From positions 1-64,000 of the forward strand of contig NZ_QEIG01000011.1 in the NCBI RefSeq assembly GCF_014324365.1: a stretch of 64,000 nt of DNA, given 5' to 3'. The stretch is from Algoriphagus sp. AK58. GTDB taxonomy: Bacteria > Bacteroidota > Bacteroidia > Cytophagales > Cyclobacteriaceae. The notes under the pieces are model-generated. The model had not been told where the DNA came from and searched no databases. It saw only the letters and a list, made by a program, of their open reading frames with translations. The stretch's first letter is position 1. Each line of letters opens with the position of its first letter. Below are positions 29,036 through 38,176 of this stretch, piece after piece. Made by a program: the position numbers and the translations under genes.

Positions 29036-30288
29036 TTTCCCCGGATGATTTCTACTGGATCGACAATACTGGCTTTACGGGCAGGAAAGAATCCTGCGAA
29101 ATAGGTGGTGATCAGACTGAAGGTGCCCCCAATAATGTAGTATTTGGGATTATAGTCCACAGGGAAAGTCTTGATCGTAGGTAAAGCTTGTGTTTCAAAA
29201 GGGATTTGATCAATCGTGAGTCCCGCAAGATATCCGAAAATCAAACCGAAAACTCCTCCGATGATTCCAATGGTCAGAGCGATTGCGATGAAAATCCGGT
29301 TCACATCCCGGCTGCTGAACCCAATGGCCTTGAGTATGGCGATGGTGTCGAGTTTTTCGTAGATCATCATATTCAGGATATTGTAAATCCCAAAGCCGGA
29401 TACCACCAAGAGCGTAATACCCACCGCATAGCTGATCAGGGTGCGGATTTGGGTACCGGTTTCAAACTGAGCATTGACCGTTTGGATATCGTCGGCATCG
29501 ATTTGGTAGATGCTTTCCAGTTCCCGAGCCATGGGAGGTGCGAGGTTGAGGTCATGGAGCTTGACTTGAATATCGGTGACGTAGGAGGGGGACTCTCCGA
29601 GCATTTTTTGGACAGTGGTCAGAGAAGCATAGCTGTTGACGTTGTCAAAATCTCCCAGTCCACTTTGGAAATACCCCACCACTTTTAGCTGCACTCTGTT
29701 GCCTTGGGCGGTAGTCACCTGGATCACATCTCCTATATTGGCCATCATTCGGTCAGCGGCGCCTTTGCCGAGTATGACGGTATTGGTCTGGTTCAGATCG
29801 GCATAGTTGCCGGCAGTCACATAGTCGGTAAAAGCGAAAAGTTCGGCCTCTTTCTCTACCTCGATGCCATTTACCACACCGGTGAGGTCGATGGTACCTA
29901 CGTTGAAAAACACTTGGCTGAAGATTTTGGCACTGACTCCGTGGACTCTGGGATCTGCCTTCAGATCCCGGATGATAGAGGCGCTATTATGAATTGCAAG
30001 GCGGCTGGTGCTGGGCTTGATGGATCGGATGACATTTAGTGATTGGCCAAATTCTACACTTTGGTCAATCGGTTGATTGGGATTGGGCCGTATTTCGTTG
30101 TAAAAACGGATGTGTGGAGTCCGATTGAGTACCAAGCTGTCCAGCATGGTATTAAGACCATTCATGAAACCCAACAACGCCACAAACATCGTGATGCTGA
30201 ACATGACCCCTGTGGCAGCAATCAGGGTTTGCTTTTTCCGGGCCATCATGAGTGCTTTGGCGATTTCGATGATCAGCTGCCAGGTCAT
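29032..30288 (-). CDS. ABC transporter permease, FtsX/MacB family
   Basis: 418-residue inner-membrane permease with the four-helix FtsX/MacB topology: one helix near residues 17-40, a large periplasmic MacB-PCD-like domain (about 45-280), then three C-terminal helices. The FtsX-domain hallmark MIYEKLDTIAILKAIGFSSR lies in the cytoplasmic loop after the second helix. Coupled by ATGA overlaps to the adaptor upstream and the ATPase downstream. Together they resemble DevBCA/MacAB-type systems, which move substrates from the periplasm across the outer membrane together with a TolC-like channel; no TolC homologue is in this window, so one encoded elsewhere would be needed. Substrate unknown. Confidence 0.92.
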   Translation of the reverse strand: MTWQLIIEIAKALMMARKKQTLIAATGVMFSITMFVALLGFMNGLNTMLDSLVLNRTPHIRFYNEIRPNPNQPIDQSVEFGQSLNVIRSIKPSTSRLAIHNSASIIRDLKADPRVHGVSAKIFSQVFFNVGTIDLTGVVNGIEVEKEAELFAFTDYVTAGNYADLNQTNTVILGKGAADRMMANIGDVIQVTTAQGNRVQLKVVGYFQSGLGDFDNVNSYASLTTVQKMLGESPSYVTDIQVKLHDLNLAPPMARELESIYQIDADDIQTVNAQFETGTQIRTLISYAVGITLLVVSGFGIYNILNMMIYEKLDTIAILKAIGFSSRDVNRIFIAIALTIGIIGGVFGLIFGYLAGLTIDQIPFETQALPTIKTFPVDYNPKYYIIGGTFSLITTYFAGFFPARKASIVDPVEIIRGK

Positions 30289-31400
30289 TGAATGGGGTTT
30301 TTTAAGGCGGTTTTTTCATCGATCCCTTCCAGAATTTCGGCAAACTGATAAGTTTTGATCCCGGATTTGACGGAAACTGTGTCTCCGTTTTCGAGTATGA
30401 CTCTATCTTCAGGCAAGAGGTAGTTTCTTGGGATGACCAAGGTTTCTTCCTTTACCTGAGTTAGGATGTTGGCTTCCAGGGTGAGATTGGGAAAAAGCTT
30501 GGGCGGTGCCTTGGTGAAAACGGCTTCGACCGTGAAACTCTTACTCTTGGAATCCATGATAGGATAGATTCGGCTGATTTTGGCTTCAAACACCTGATCC
30601 TTGAAACTGTCCATATTGACCAAAACCCGCTGACCGACTTCCACTTTGGAAATGTCGTATTCATCCACTTGAAGTTCCAGTAAAAAGTCACCTGCGCTTC
30701 CGATGATGGCAAGAGGAGTTTGTGGGCTGACCATTTCTCCTTTTTCTTTTAGTATCGAATACACCACACCATCAATCTTGCTTTTTAGGACATAATCACT
30801 CAGTAGGACATCACTTATTGCCAGATTCTTGGAGGCACTTTTGGAGTTGAATTCGATCTCCCGCTTCAGATCCCGGTAGCGGAGTAGGGAGGATTCGTAG
30901 GCGGTTTTGGAGTTTTGAAAATTAAGCTCCCGCTGCTCCAGTTCTACCGCTGATCCTATTCCCTGTGCCCAAAGTCGCCTCTGACGGACAAGGAGAAGGG
31001 AATCGTTTTGTTTTTTGCTTTTGGCCAAGTCAATGGCGAGCTCGAGATCCCGGATTCGGCTTTGGTTTTCTCGTTGGTCCGCAAAAGCCTGGGAAAGTTG
31101 TGCGTTTTCCCGGCCCAGTTTTTCCCGTTCACTGAATACCTGCAGAATCGGAGTTCCCACTTTGACCGAATCCCCTTCTTCGAGGTAGATTTCTTGAATG
31201 GGGCCGCTCGCCAGAGTAAAAGCCTCATATTGATCTTTGGCTTTGACCAATCCTGAGGCATAGACCGATTCGGTTAGGGATTTTTTCTCGGGATAGGTGA
31301 CTTCTTCTGCTGTTTTTCTGCAGGAAAAAAGCCCAAGAGACAAAAGTATCAGTACTTGAACTGTACCCAATCTGGCATTTGATGAACTATTTTTCCGCAT
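30285..31400 (-). CDS. HlyD/MacA-type periplasmic adaptor lipoprotein
   Basis: 371 residues from the ATG at 31400, chosen because it opens a lipoprotein signal (MRKNSSSNARLGTVQVLILL, lipobox LGLFSC); an upstream in-frame start would add 34 residues with no function. The family layout is clear: a first lipoyl half (GPIQEIYLEEGDSVKVG), a long coiled-coil hairpin (about residues 85-180), the second lipoyl half (KSKIDGVVYSILKEKGEMVS) and beta-barrel/membrane-proximal domains. It bridges the inner-membrane permease to an outer-membrane channel. First gene of the three-gene exporter; it overlaps the permease start by four bases. Confidence 0.9.
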   Translation of the reverse strand: MRKNSSSNARLGTVQVLILLSLGLFSCRKTAEEVTYPEKKSLTESVYASGLVKAKDQYEAFTLASGPIQEIYLEEGDSVKVGTPILQVFSEREKLGRENAQLSQAFADQRENQSRIRDLELAIDLAKSKKQNDSLLLVRQRRLWAQGIGSAVELEQRELNFQNSKTAYESSLLRYRDLKREIEFNSKSASKNLAISDVLLSDYVLKSKIDGVVYSILKEKGEMVSPQTPLAIIGSAGDFLLELQVDEYDISKVEVGQRVLVNMDSFKDQVFEAKISRIYPIMDSKSKSFTVEAVFTKAPPKLFPNLTLEANILTQVKEETLVIPRNYLLPEDRVILENGDTVSVKSGIKTYQFAEILEGIDEKTALKNPIQ

Positions 31401-31498
31401 AAGAAAGAAGCCTGAATGATTGCAAAGTAATGACATTACTTTCCTGAAAATACTGAGAAAAATCAGGAAGGAGGGGAGTTTAGACCAGTTTTTGGATT

Positions 31499-32704
31499 TC
31501 ACTCGATGGCTTGGTAGACCATCTGCCTAAACTTGTTTTCATAATGCGAACTGAAAGGATTGACTTGAGTCATGAATATCGCAACGAGTTCTTCCTTGGG
31601 GTCGATAAAAAAATAGGTGCAATACGCTCCGCTCCAGTAGAAGGTACCTTCGGAACCTAATGATTTGGAGTCTGCCAAGTTATCCACTACGGCAAAACCT
31701 AACCCAAATCCTTTCCCAGGATCCTGGAAAAGTCCGTTTGTCTGATCCATGGCCATGATTTCAATGGTTTTTGGGCTGAGGTAGCGCTTTCCGTTCCACT
31801 CTCCTCCATTCAAGAGCATTCTCGCAAAGAGCGAATAATCCTGCACGGTGGAAAACAGTCCATGGGTGCCTCCAAATACCGTATTGCCCGAGGTCGGGGT
31901 TTGTCGGGCAGATTTGACGAGTACACCCGTGTCATTGAAGTTGTGAAGTTGGACCATTCGGGATTTTTGGGCATCGCTGAGGTTGTAGCCGGTGTCTTTC
32001 ATTCCTAGGGGCTCAAAAAGCCGTGTTTTCAGAAATTCCTCCGCTGTCATTCCCGTAAATACTTCGATCAGGCGGGCAAGGATATCGGGAGAGGCAGAGT
32101 AGTTCCACTTTTCTCCCGGATGACTGGCTAGGGGTTGGGTAGCAAGTGCTTTTACCCGCTCCTCTATTGTTTTAGGTTGGGACATGTAGATCGCCTCGGC
32201 AACTTCACGGTCCAGTTTGGTGCCGCCGATGCCATGGAGAAAACCCGCCGTGTGGCTCAAGACTTGGGCGATGGTGATAGGGGATTTGGCAGGCTCTGTG
32301 CCGCCAGCAGAGCCTTTTTCCGGATCGAGTAGTACCCGCATCTCTTTGAATTCGGGTAGGTAGTTGGCAACCGGATCGCTCAAGAAAAAGTACCCCTCCT
32401 CATAGAGCATCATAAAAGCCGTACTGATGATGGGTTTGGTCATGGATTGGATAAAAAAGATTTGGTTTGTCTGCATGGGCGTCTTGGCCGAGAGGTCACT
32501 GTAGCCCAAAGCCGATTCGTGGACTTTTTCTCCATGTCGGTAGAGCAGGGTCACCACTCCGGGAAGTCGGCCCGACTCGATTTCTTTTTTAAAATAGGCA
32601 TCATAGCGCTGCAAGCGTTCAGATGAGACCTTAGCTTGACTAAAAGTGGAGAAGATTACCAAAAAGGTAAAAATAGTACTAAGTAGAGATTTTGGGTTGA
32701 GCAT
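31499..32704 (-). CDS. serine beta-lactamase-like hydrolase (class C / esterase family)
   Basis: 401 residues from the ATG at 32704, which opens a signal peptide (MLNPKSLLSTIFTFLVIFST...). The catalytic SxxK motif is SMTKP and the YxN-like motif is YSA in WNYSASPDILARL; HGLFSTVQDYSLFA further along fits the family. The final triad (KTG/HxG) is not clearly recognisable, and YSA lacks the Asn, so esterase or peptidase activity is more likely than beta-lactam resistance. Exported to periplasm or surface. It is 98 bp upstream of the exporter adaptor on the same strand and may share its transcript; its divergent neighbour is a lipase-like hydrolase 76 bp away. Confidence 0.87.
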   Translation of the reverse strand: MLNPKSLLSTIFTFLVIFSTFSQAKVSSERLQRYDAYFKKEIESGRLPGVVTLLYRHGEKVHESALGYSDLSAKTPMQTNQIFFIQSMTKPIISTAFMMLYEEGYFFLSDPVANYLPEFKEMRVLLDPEKGSAGGTEPAKSPITIAQVLSHTAGFLHGIGGTKLDREVAEAIYMSQPKTIEERVKALATQPLASHPGEKWNYSASPDILARLIEVFTGMTAEEFLKTRLFEPLGMKDTGYNLSDAQKSRMVQLHNFNDTGVLVKSARQTPTSGNTVFGGTHGLFSTVQDYSLFARMLLNGGEWNGKRYLSPKTIEIMAMDQTNGLFQDPGKGFGLGFAVVDNLADSKSLGSEGTFYWSGAYCTYFFIDPKEELVAIFMTQVNPFSSHYENKFRQMVYQAIE

Positions 32705-32780
32705 TGGTACAGATTGATTTTGCTTCAAGATAGTTTTTATCCAAATCAAATTTTTATTTTCAGAGGATCAATCCATACCT

Positions 32781-33617
32781 ATGAAGCACCTCGAAACCTC
32801 CTACCTGACCCACGACGGACTCAAACTCTTCCTTCAGGCCTGGCTGCCTGATGCGCCGAAGGCCGGACTTTTACTGATTCATGGCATGGGAGAGCATAGC
32901 GGGCGATATGCCCCTTTGGTGGAAAAGCTCGTGGCCGAAGGAATCGCCGTCTTCACCTTTGACGGACGGGGTCATGGTCGGTCGGTAGACTGGAAGCCTG
33001 ACGCCTACTTTGCTTCCTATCAAGACTACCTGGAGGATATCGATGCTCTGTATGGAAAGGTGTGTGCCTACTTGCCCGGCCTGCCTACGTTTCTGTATGG
33101 GCACAGCATGGGAGGAGGAATGGCGGCCGCCTATGTGATCAAGTATCAGCCCAAGGCAGCAGGGGTGATACTCAGCTCCCCTGCGATTAAGGAGGCCGAA
33201 GGCACCTCCAAGTTCCTGATCGCGGTGTCGGGAATTATAAGCAAGTGGCTACCTCGGCTAAAAGCCCTCAAACTTGACGCTACGCGGATCTCGAGAATCC
33301 CAGAAGAGGTACAGTCTTACCTTTCCGACCCGCTCAACTATACCCAGGCCATTCCTGCCCGCACAGCCCATGAGGTGTATCAGATGATGCAAGTGATACA
33401 GGCCGATGCGGCCTCCTTTGAGCTGCCGGTTCTCGTGGTGCATGGTACGGAGGATGGTCTCACCAATCCCAAAGGCTCTGAGCTTCTTGTCCAGAAGGCA
33501 CAAAGCGAGGATAAGACCCTAAGGCTGTTTCCGGGTGGGTATCATGAGTTGATTCATGACCTTGATCGAGAGGAACTGATCCAAACGGTGGTGGATTGGG
33601 TGAAGGAGAGGATGTGA
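32781..33617 (+). CDS. alpha/beta hydrolase, monoacylglycerol lipase / lysophospholipase type
   Basis: 278-residue cytoplasmic hydrolase of the serine aminopeptidase S33 (Hydrolase_4) group. HGMGEHSGRY near residue 34 supplies the oxyanion hole, GHSMGGG near 112 the nucleophile Ser, HGTEDGLT the catalytic Asp and GGYHELIHD the His, so the full triad is present. No signal peptide. Length and motifs match bacterial monoacylglycerol lipases that release glycerol and fatty acid from monoglycerides or lysophospholipids. It is divergent from the beta-lactamase-like gene and ends about 100 bp before the tRNA-Pro terminator. Confidence 0.92.
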   Translation: MKHLETSYLTHDGLKLFLQAWLPDAPKAGLLLIHGMGEHSGRYAPLVEKLVAEGIAVFTFDGRGHGRSVDWKPDAYFASYQDYLEDIDALYGKVCAYLPGLPTFLYGHSMGGGMAAAYVIKYQPKAAGVILSSPAIKEAEGTSKFLIAVSGIISKWLPRLKALKLDATRISRIPEEVQSYLSDPLNYTQAIPARTAHEVYQMMQVIQADAASFELPVLVVHGTEDGLTNPKGSELLVQKAQSEDKTLRLFPGGYHELIHDLDREELIQTVVDWVKERM

Positions 33618-33670
33618 GTTAAGAGGTAAAAGTGGGCGAAATCAAGTGACTTTTTAGGCAAATTTTAAGC

Positions 33671-33711
33671 AAATAAAAAAGGAGTTACGATTTTGTATCT
33701 CGTAACTCCTT
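33671..33711 (-). terminator. intrinsic terminator of the tRNA-Pro gene
   Basis: AAGGAGTTACGA and TCGTAACTCCTT form a 12-bp perfect stem (33679-33711) with a nine-base loop. On the minus strand it is followed by a T-rich run (complement of AAATAAAAAA, 33671-33680). It lies directly downstream of the minus-strand tRNA and could also stop the convergent hydrolase transcript. Confidence 0.85.
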
Positions 33712-33721
33712 GATAATCAAG

Positions 33722-33796
33722 TCGGGGTGACAGGATTTGAACCTGCGACCACACGCCCCCCAGACGTGTACGCTAACCGGACTGCGCCACACCCCG
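33722..33796 (-). tRNA. tRNA-Pro (anticodon GGG)
   Basis: A 75-nt cloverleaf on the minus strand. The acceptor stem is CGGGGTG/CACCCCG, the D arm GCGC...GCGT, the anticodon stem CACGT/GCGTG around the loop CTGGGGG (anticodon GGG, proline codons CCC/CCU), and the T arm GCAGG-TTCAAAT-CCTGT. The discriminator base is A and CCA is not encoded (CTTG follows), so the tail is added after transcription. A strong terminator lies just downstream. Confidence 0.96.
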
Positions 33797-33902
33797 ATTC
33801 AGGAGGGCGAAATTATAACTTTCTCGAATTTTTGCCATTTTATTCTCAGGTTTTCCAAGAATCTTCTTTCATCTTATTGGTTTTCAGATGAAAATAAAGG
33901 AC

Positions 33903-34139
33903 TTAGTCTTTAGAATCTTTCGATTTGAAGAAAACAGCCTGAAAGGTGGATTGACAGCATTTTTTGCAAAGTGATACAGTGGGTTTGAGTTGTTCGGCTT
34001 TCCTCAATGCTTCTAGGCCGTTGTTAAAAGGGCCTAGGTAATCTCGATCCAGTGAATCGGGAATGTGTTGACATTCTTTGTCGTGGATTTCAAATTCTCC
34101 CTGTGAATTGGGTTTGGAGGATAGGTAAAAGAATTTCAT
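33903..34139 (-). CDS. small conserved protein with Cys/His motifs
   Basis: 78 residues. The pattern GEFEIHDKECQHIP then YLGPFNNGLEALRKAEQ then SLCKKCCQSTF fits a widespread small family in which a His-x-x-x-Cys near the middle and a C-terminal CxxCC/C cluster are conserved, suggesting metal binding. No characterised function is known to me. No signal peptide or membrane helix. It has no obvious operon partner; the DUF4174 gene lies 105 bp upstream on the same strand and the tRNA-Pro gene downstream. Confidence 0.7.
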   Translation of the reverse strand: MKFFYLSSKPNSQGEFEIHDKECQHIPDSLDRDYLGPFNNGLEALRKAEQLKPTVSLCKKCCQSTFQAVFFKSKDSKD

Positions 34140-34244
34140 ACAATGGAGGGGATAAACACCGCTAAATGTAGAAAAGCTTAAACTTCTAAAACATACCCTA
34201 TATCGGGTATTTTTTGGAAGTTTTTTTATAGAAAACCCAAATAA

Positions 34245-34649
34245 TTACCTGTTTTTTCCCTGTCGGAGTTCTGACTGTCTCATGGGCATAGCATCAATTA
34301 TCTTAAAAATTTCAGTCGGTGAAGGCTTTCCGTATCCGCTGTTTTTGACTTCACCATCTAGACCTACCAAGACCCATTTCTCCAGCCTATCCTTGTCAGG
34401 ATAAAGTTTCTTTAGAAATGACTTCTGATCAATACTTCCCGGATAATTTGTGGAGATCAGTTTGTCTTTATGAAAATGAAAAAAAAGGAGTTTCCTATCA
34501 GAAATCTCATTTGAATAACCATCAGATAACCAAGTGGAAAAATCATTTTCTCCGGAATATATAATAATTCTGTTCTTCCAAACAAATGTAGAAGGATCGG
34601 TATCTGTTTTTGGATTCACGAGCAGTATAAAGAAGATTATCCAATACAT
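34245..34649 (-). CDS. DUF4174 domain protein
   Basis: 134 residues with a short hydrophobic N terminus (MYWIIFFILLVN) that may act as a signal or anchor. FVWKNRIIIYSG, WVLVGLDGEVKNSGYG and the C-terminal IDAMPMRQSELRQ are hallmarks of DUF4174, a thioredoxin-fold-like domain of unknown function often found in exported proteins. No CxxC is present. Same strand as the next small gene but separated by 105 bp. Function unknown; family assignment rests mainly on the characteristic C-terminal motif. Confidence 0.75.
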   Translation of the reverse strand: MYWIIFFILLVNPKTDTDPSTFVWKNRIIIYSGENDFSTWLSDGYSNEISDRKLLFFHFHKDKLISTNYPGSIDQKSFLKKLYPDKDRLEKWVLVGLDGEVKNSGYGKPSPTEIFKIIDAMPMRQSELRQGKNR

Positions 34650-35044
34650 ATTCTTTTCAACAGTTTATGAAGAAAATAGTTTTGTCAATTTTTAGTTATG
34701 TTTTAATCCATCTGAAATTTTGAAGTAATCATTTTTATAAAGATGTCGTAGGAAATCGATTTCCTACTAATCAATTTTCACAAACTACTTTTTGGATAAA
34801 TTAAAAACCGCCCATCCATTTGAAGATTCAAATTATTTACATTTTTTTACACTTGATTTAATTGGAAAAATTGGGGAAAGACGGGTTTTTCTCTTGTTTC
34901 TATCCCAATTGAATAAAAATGGATCGATAATTGAACTGTACAATAAACATAAAAAGTATTTCATATATATATAAATGCTTTTTCGCCCAATCACCCCTGG
35001 AGTAGCTAGTTATTAGCTAGTAAAAAATAATATTACCCTGATTA
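34650..35044. other. AT-rich divergent intergenic region
   Basis: 395 bp between the minus-strand DUF4174 gene and the plus-strand T9SS protein. It is strikingly AT-rich, with runs such as TATATATATAAATG near 34964-34976. A 60-codon frame starting with TTG (34792-34974) has no recognised features and is probably not a gene. TAGCTAG occurs twice just before the T9SS gene (about 35004-35022). No consensus TTG/TAnnTTTG pair was found, although the promoters of both flanking genes should be here. Confidence 0.45.
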
Positions 35045-38000
35045 ATGAGTCAAGCTTTACACTCGTTTGTACATCTTATCAAAATTAATAAGAGCCTGTT
35101 AGTCGGGCTTTTGGTGTTGGTGTATGGAGTAAGTTGGGGGCAAACAACCAGAACTTTTGTTGTAACTAATGGGGAATGGACAAATGCGTCTAATTGGAGT
35201 CCAAGTGGTGTTCCAGGAAGCCAGGATAACGTAATAATACCTTCTAATGTAACTAATGTTTCTAATATTCCAGGTCTAACTGTCAACAGTATCGAAATTC
35301 AGGGAACCAGTGGAACCCTTACTTTCTCAGCGGGAGGCAATAATTCAGAGAATTTCTTGGTAATTTCTTCTTCGCTGTCCTTGTTGGCAGGTAGAACCCT
35401 TCAAATTAATCCTGGAACTGGTCAGCGACGACTGAGTTTAGAATTTGGAGTAAATTGTAGTTCAAATGTTTTTGGTATAATTAACCTTTCAGGACGAAAT
35501 AATCCTGGTGAACAAGGGGTAATTAATAGGGGGGCTCTTTCCTTAGGACCAAATGGTCTAATTCAAAACACATCGAATTCAGCCTATTTTACCACAGAGG
35601 CAGGTTCTACAATCCGCATTGGGTCAGCCGAGGGGATAAGTGCCACGCCGGCTCTAACAGGGAATATCCGGACAACAACAAGGAGTTTCAATATAGGAGC
35701 CAACTATCAGTACTCAGGAGTGTCAAATCAGATATTTGGCAACGGACTCCCGGGCACGGTCAATAGTCTAACTATCAGTAACACAGGACTGGTAGGAAAT
35801 AATACAGTGACCCCAGTCGGAAATACATTAATAGCCACTGACTTGAGTGTGATCTCGGGGATTCTGGATTTGGGAACTTTTACCGTCAATAGGGCTTCGG
35901 CCGGAGGAACCTTTTCTATGGGGGCAAACGCAGGCATGTTGGTTGGAGGTGAGGATGGCACCAATTTTCCAACCAATTACAGTTTGACCACGCTGAATTG
36001 TACCAGTACGGTCAACTACAACTTTTCGGGCAATCAGACCGTTCGAGCCTTTAATTACGGCAATCTGATCCTGAGCGGATCGGGTATTAAGACGCTTCAA
36101 ACCAGCACTACCGCCATCTGCTCTAATTTCACGCTTTCCGGCACGGCTATTACTACAGCGGTAGTTGGATTGACTATCGGAGGTAATTTAACCATAGGAA
36201 CAGGCACTTCTTTTTCCGCAGGAGCATTCTCACATCAGGTCGGAGGTAACTGGACTAACCAAGGAACCTTTAACGCGGGTACTTCTACCTTTAATTTTGC
36301 CGGTCCAAGTCCCGGAACGATTACCAATTCCGGTACGGGTGACTTTTTTACTATTTCCTTTGGTGGATTGGGTACAAAAACCATAGCCTCCAACTTGAGT
36401 CCAACAGGGAATATTCAGCAAGTAGCCACTGCACTAGTCTTTAGCGGTTCAAGTACTCTGACACTTTCCACAGGAAGGTCCATGGAAGTCAATGCTTCAG
36501 GTTCAGTAAGCACTGGATCCGGACGCATTATTCTTCAGCCTGGGTCACTTTACATCAATAGAAGTTCGTCCAATCCCACCCTTGAAGTCAGGCAAAACCT
36601 AACAGGAAACAGAGGATGGCGGATGATTGGATCACCCGTGTCGTCCACTTATTCTGCTTTTACTTCAGGATTTGAAACTCAGGGGTTTCCCGGATCTACC
36701 AATCCAACCCTTCAGCCCAATCTTCTCTGGTGGGATGAAACAGACAAGGGAACAAGCCTTCAGTCATGGAGACAACCGACTAATCTTTCCAATACGGTTC
36801 CTGCCGGAAGAGGGCACTATTTTTATGTGTTCAATGGTGATACCAAACCCGGAGGGGGCAATTACAGTGACGCATTGCCAAAAAACATCTCTGTGACGGG
36901 GACAGAGGTGAATTTGGCTTCTTCATTTTTTGATTTCGGTGTCACATATACTCCCAAAGACAGCAATTTAGTGGCTCAGGCGGATACGTTGATTGAGGTA
37001 AACCAAGCCAATGAAGGGTTTAATCTCATTGCCAATCCAACCGCCAGTGTGATTGATTTTTACGCATCTAGCGGCTGGAACAAAACCAATATTGACCAGA
37101 CAATTTATGTCTGGGATCCTTCGGTAGGGGAATTCCTTACTTGGAATGGATCCACCGGGACTTTAGGACATGGGAGGATTCAGCCTTTTCAGGCCTTTTG
37201 GGTGAAAGCAAATGCTCCATCTCCAATTCTGAGGCTTACAGGCAATGGTGCGAAATCTTTCATTTCAGCTGGTTTTTACGGTCGAAAAATGGAAGATTCC
37301 AATCCCGTCCTCGAATTGAATGTGGCTGGAGAAGGATTGAGAGCCCAATCCTTAATCTCCTTTGGACAGGATGGAAAAGAAGGAGCTGATCCCAAGGATG
37401 CCTACCAATTGGAATCGCTCGCAGAAAATTGGCTTTTGCTCTATTCATTTGGTTCCACCAAGACAAAGAGTCCTTTGGTTATCAACCACCAGCCTCAGCT
37501 TGCGGAAGGTCAAAGTCGAATTATTCCTCTCCATTTAGCTGCTTCGAAAAAAGGAGAACCATTCAAGGGGACCTACCTGATGGATTGGAAACTGCCGTTG
37601 GACTGGAATCCGGAGACCGAAATCGTCCTGATGGATCATATCAACCAAAAAGCGATTGATATGAGGAAAGAAAACCTCTATTCCTTCAATTTCGAAGCCC
37701 CAAAACTTCCCCTGTTCAACTCCCGAAAAAATTCAAATGGTATGTCTATTCCACAAGCAGTGGTCTTTCAGACACCCTATGAAATTGGCCAGGAAGAGGA
37801 GGTGTCTCCAAACCTGATTCACTCCAGAAGTACATCGAGCACCAAACCAAGAAGGCCTTTCTCCATTTATATCGGTTCATTCCCTAATGGTCAAGTGGAA
37901 TATTTGCCTGAACTTCCTAAGCTATTTGCACCCTCCCCCAATCCGTTTAGCAAAGAGACGAAAATCCGTTTTTATCTGCCCTCTCCTGAAATGGCCGAAT

Positions 38001-38176
38001 TGGTTATTTACAACCTTATGGGGCAGGAGGTTGCCAAATTCCCTGCCCAAGTGTATGAAGCAGGTATACAGGAGCTGGTTTGGACGCCCTCAGCCATTGA
38101 CCTCCAAACTGGGATGTATATCATTCGCCTAACTACATCCTCAGGACAATTCACCCAAAAACTGATCAAAAACTGA
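35045..38176 (+). CDS. large secreted surface protein with T9SS C-terminal sorting domain
   Basis: 1043 residues. Signal peptide about 1-33 (hydrophobic LLVGLLVLVYGVSWG, cut after GQ). The N-terminal part has NGEWTNASNWSPSGVPGSQD, a motif of many Bacteroidota repetitive surface proteins, followed by hundreds of residues of Gly/Asn/Thr-rich beta-strand repeats likely to form a beta-helix (about 40-490). A middle domain (about 510-640) begins GWRMIGSPVSSTYSAF. The last 85 residues (PSPNPFSKETKIRFYL ... LQTGMYIIRLTTSSGQFTQK) are a type-A T9SS sorting domain, so it should cross the outer membrane by T9SS and stay on or leave the surface. Its stop overlaps the start of the next gene (TGATG), linking it to the pilin-like cluster. 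Adhesin or matrix role is inference. Confidence 0.9.
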   Translation: MSQALHSFVHLIKINKSLLVGLLVLVYGVSWGQTTRTFVVTNGEWTNASNWSPSGVPGSQDNVIIPSNVTNVSNIPGLTVNSIEIQGTSGTLTFSAGGNNSENFLVISSSLSLLAGRTLQINPGTGQRRLSLEFGVNCSSNVFGIINLSGRNNPGEQGVINRGALSLGPNGLIQNTSNSAYFTTEAGSTIRIGSAEGISATPALTGNIRTTTRSFNIGANYQYSGVSNQIFGNGLPGTVNSLTISNTGLVGNNTVTPVGNTLIATDLSVISGILDLGTFTVNRASAGGTFSMGANAGMLVGGEDGTNFPTNYSLTTLNCTSTVNYNFSGNQTVRAFNYGNLILSGSGIKTLQTSTTAICSNFTLSGTAITTAVVGLTIGGNLTIGTGTSFSAGAFSHQVGGNWTNQGTFNAGTSTFNFAGPSPGTITNSGTGDFFTISFGGLGTKTIASNLSPTGNIQQVATALVFSGSSTLTLSTGRSMEVNASGSVSTGSGRIILQPGSLYINRSSSNPTLEVRQNLTGNRGWRMIGSPVSSTYSAFTSGFETQGFPGSTNPTLQPNLLWWDETDKGTSLQSWRQPTNLSNTVPAGRGHYFYVFNGDTKPGGGNYSDALPKNISVTGTEVNLASSFFDFGVTYTPKDSNLVAQADTLIEVNQANEGFNLIANPTASVIDFYASSGWNKTNIDQTIYVWDPSVGEFLTWNGSTGTLGHGRIQPFQAFWVKANAPSPILRLTGNGAKSFISAGFYGRKMEDSNPVLELNVAGEGLRAQSLISFGQDGKEGADPKDAYQLESLAENWLLLYSFGSTKTKSPLVINHQPQLAEGQSRIIPLHLAASKKGEPFKGTYLMDWKLPLDWNPETEIVLMDHINQKAIDMRKENLYSFNFEAPKLPLFNSRKNSNGMSIPQAVVFQTPYEIGQEEEVSPNLIHSRSTSSTKPRRPFSIYIGSFPNGQVEYLPELPKLFAPSPNPFSKETKIRFYLPSPEMAELVIYNLMGQEVAKFPAQVYEAGIQELVWTPSAIDLQTGMYIIRLTTSSGQFTQKLIKN

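Noticed and set aside
31499-32704. True beta-lactamase resistance gene
   Set aside because: SxxK is present but the YxN Asn and a KTG-type motif are not, so an esterase/peptidase-like hydrolase is more likely.
34792-34974. 60-codon TTG-initiated frame upstream of the T9SS protein
   Set aside because: Very AT-rich, no similarity recognised, no signal peptide; best read as leader DNA.
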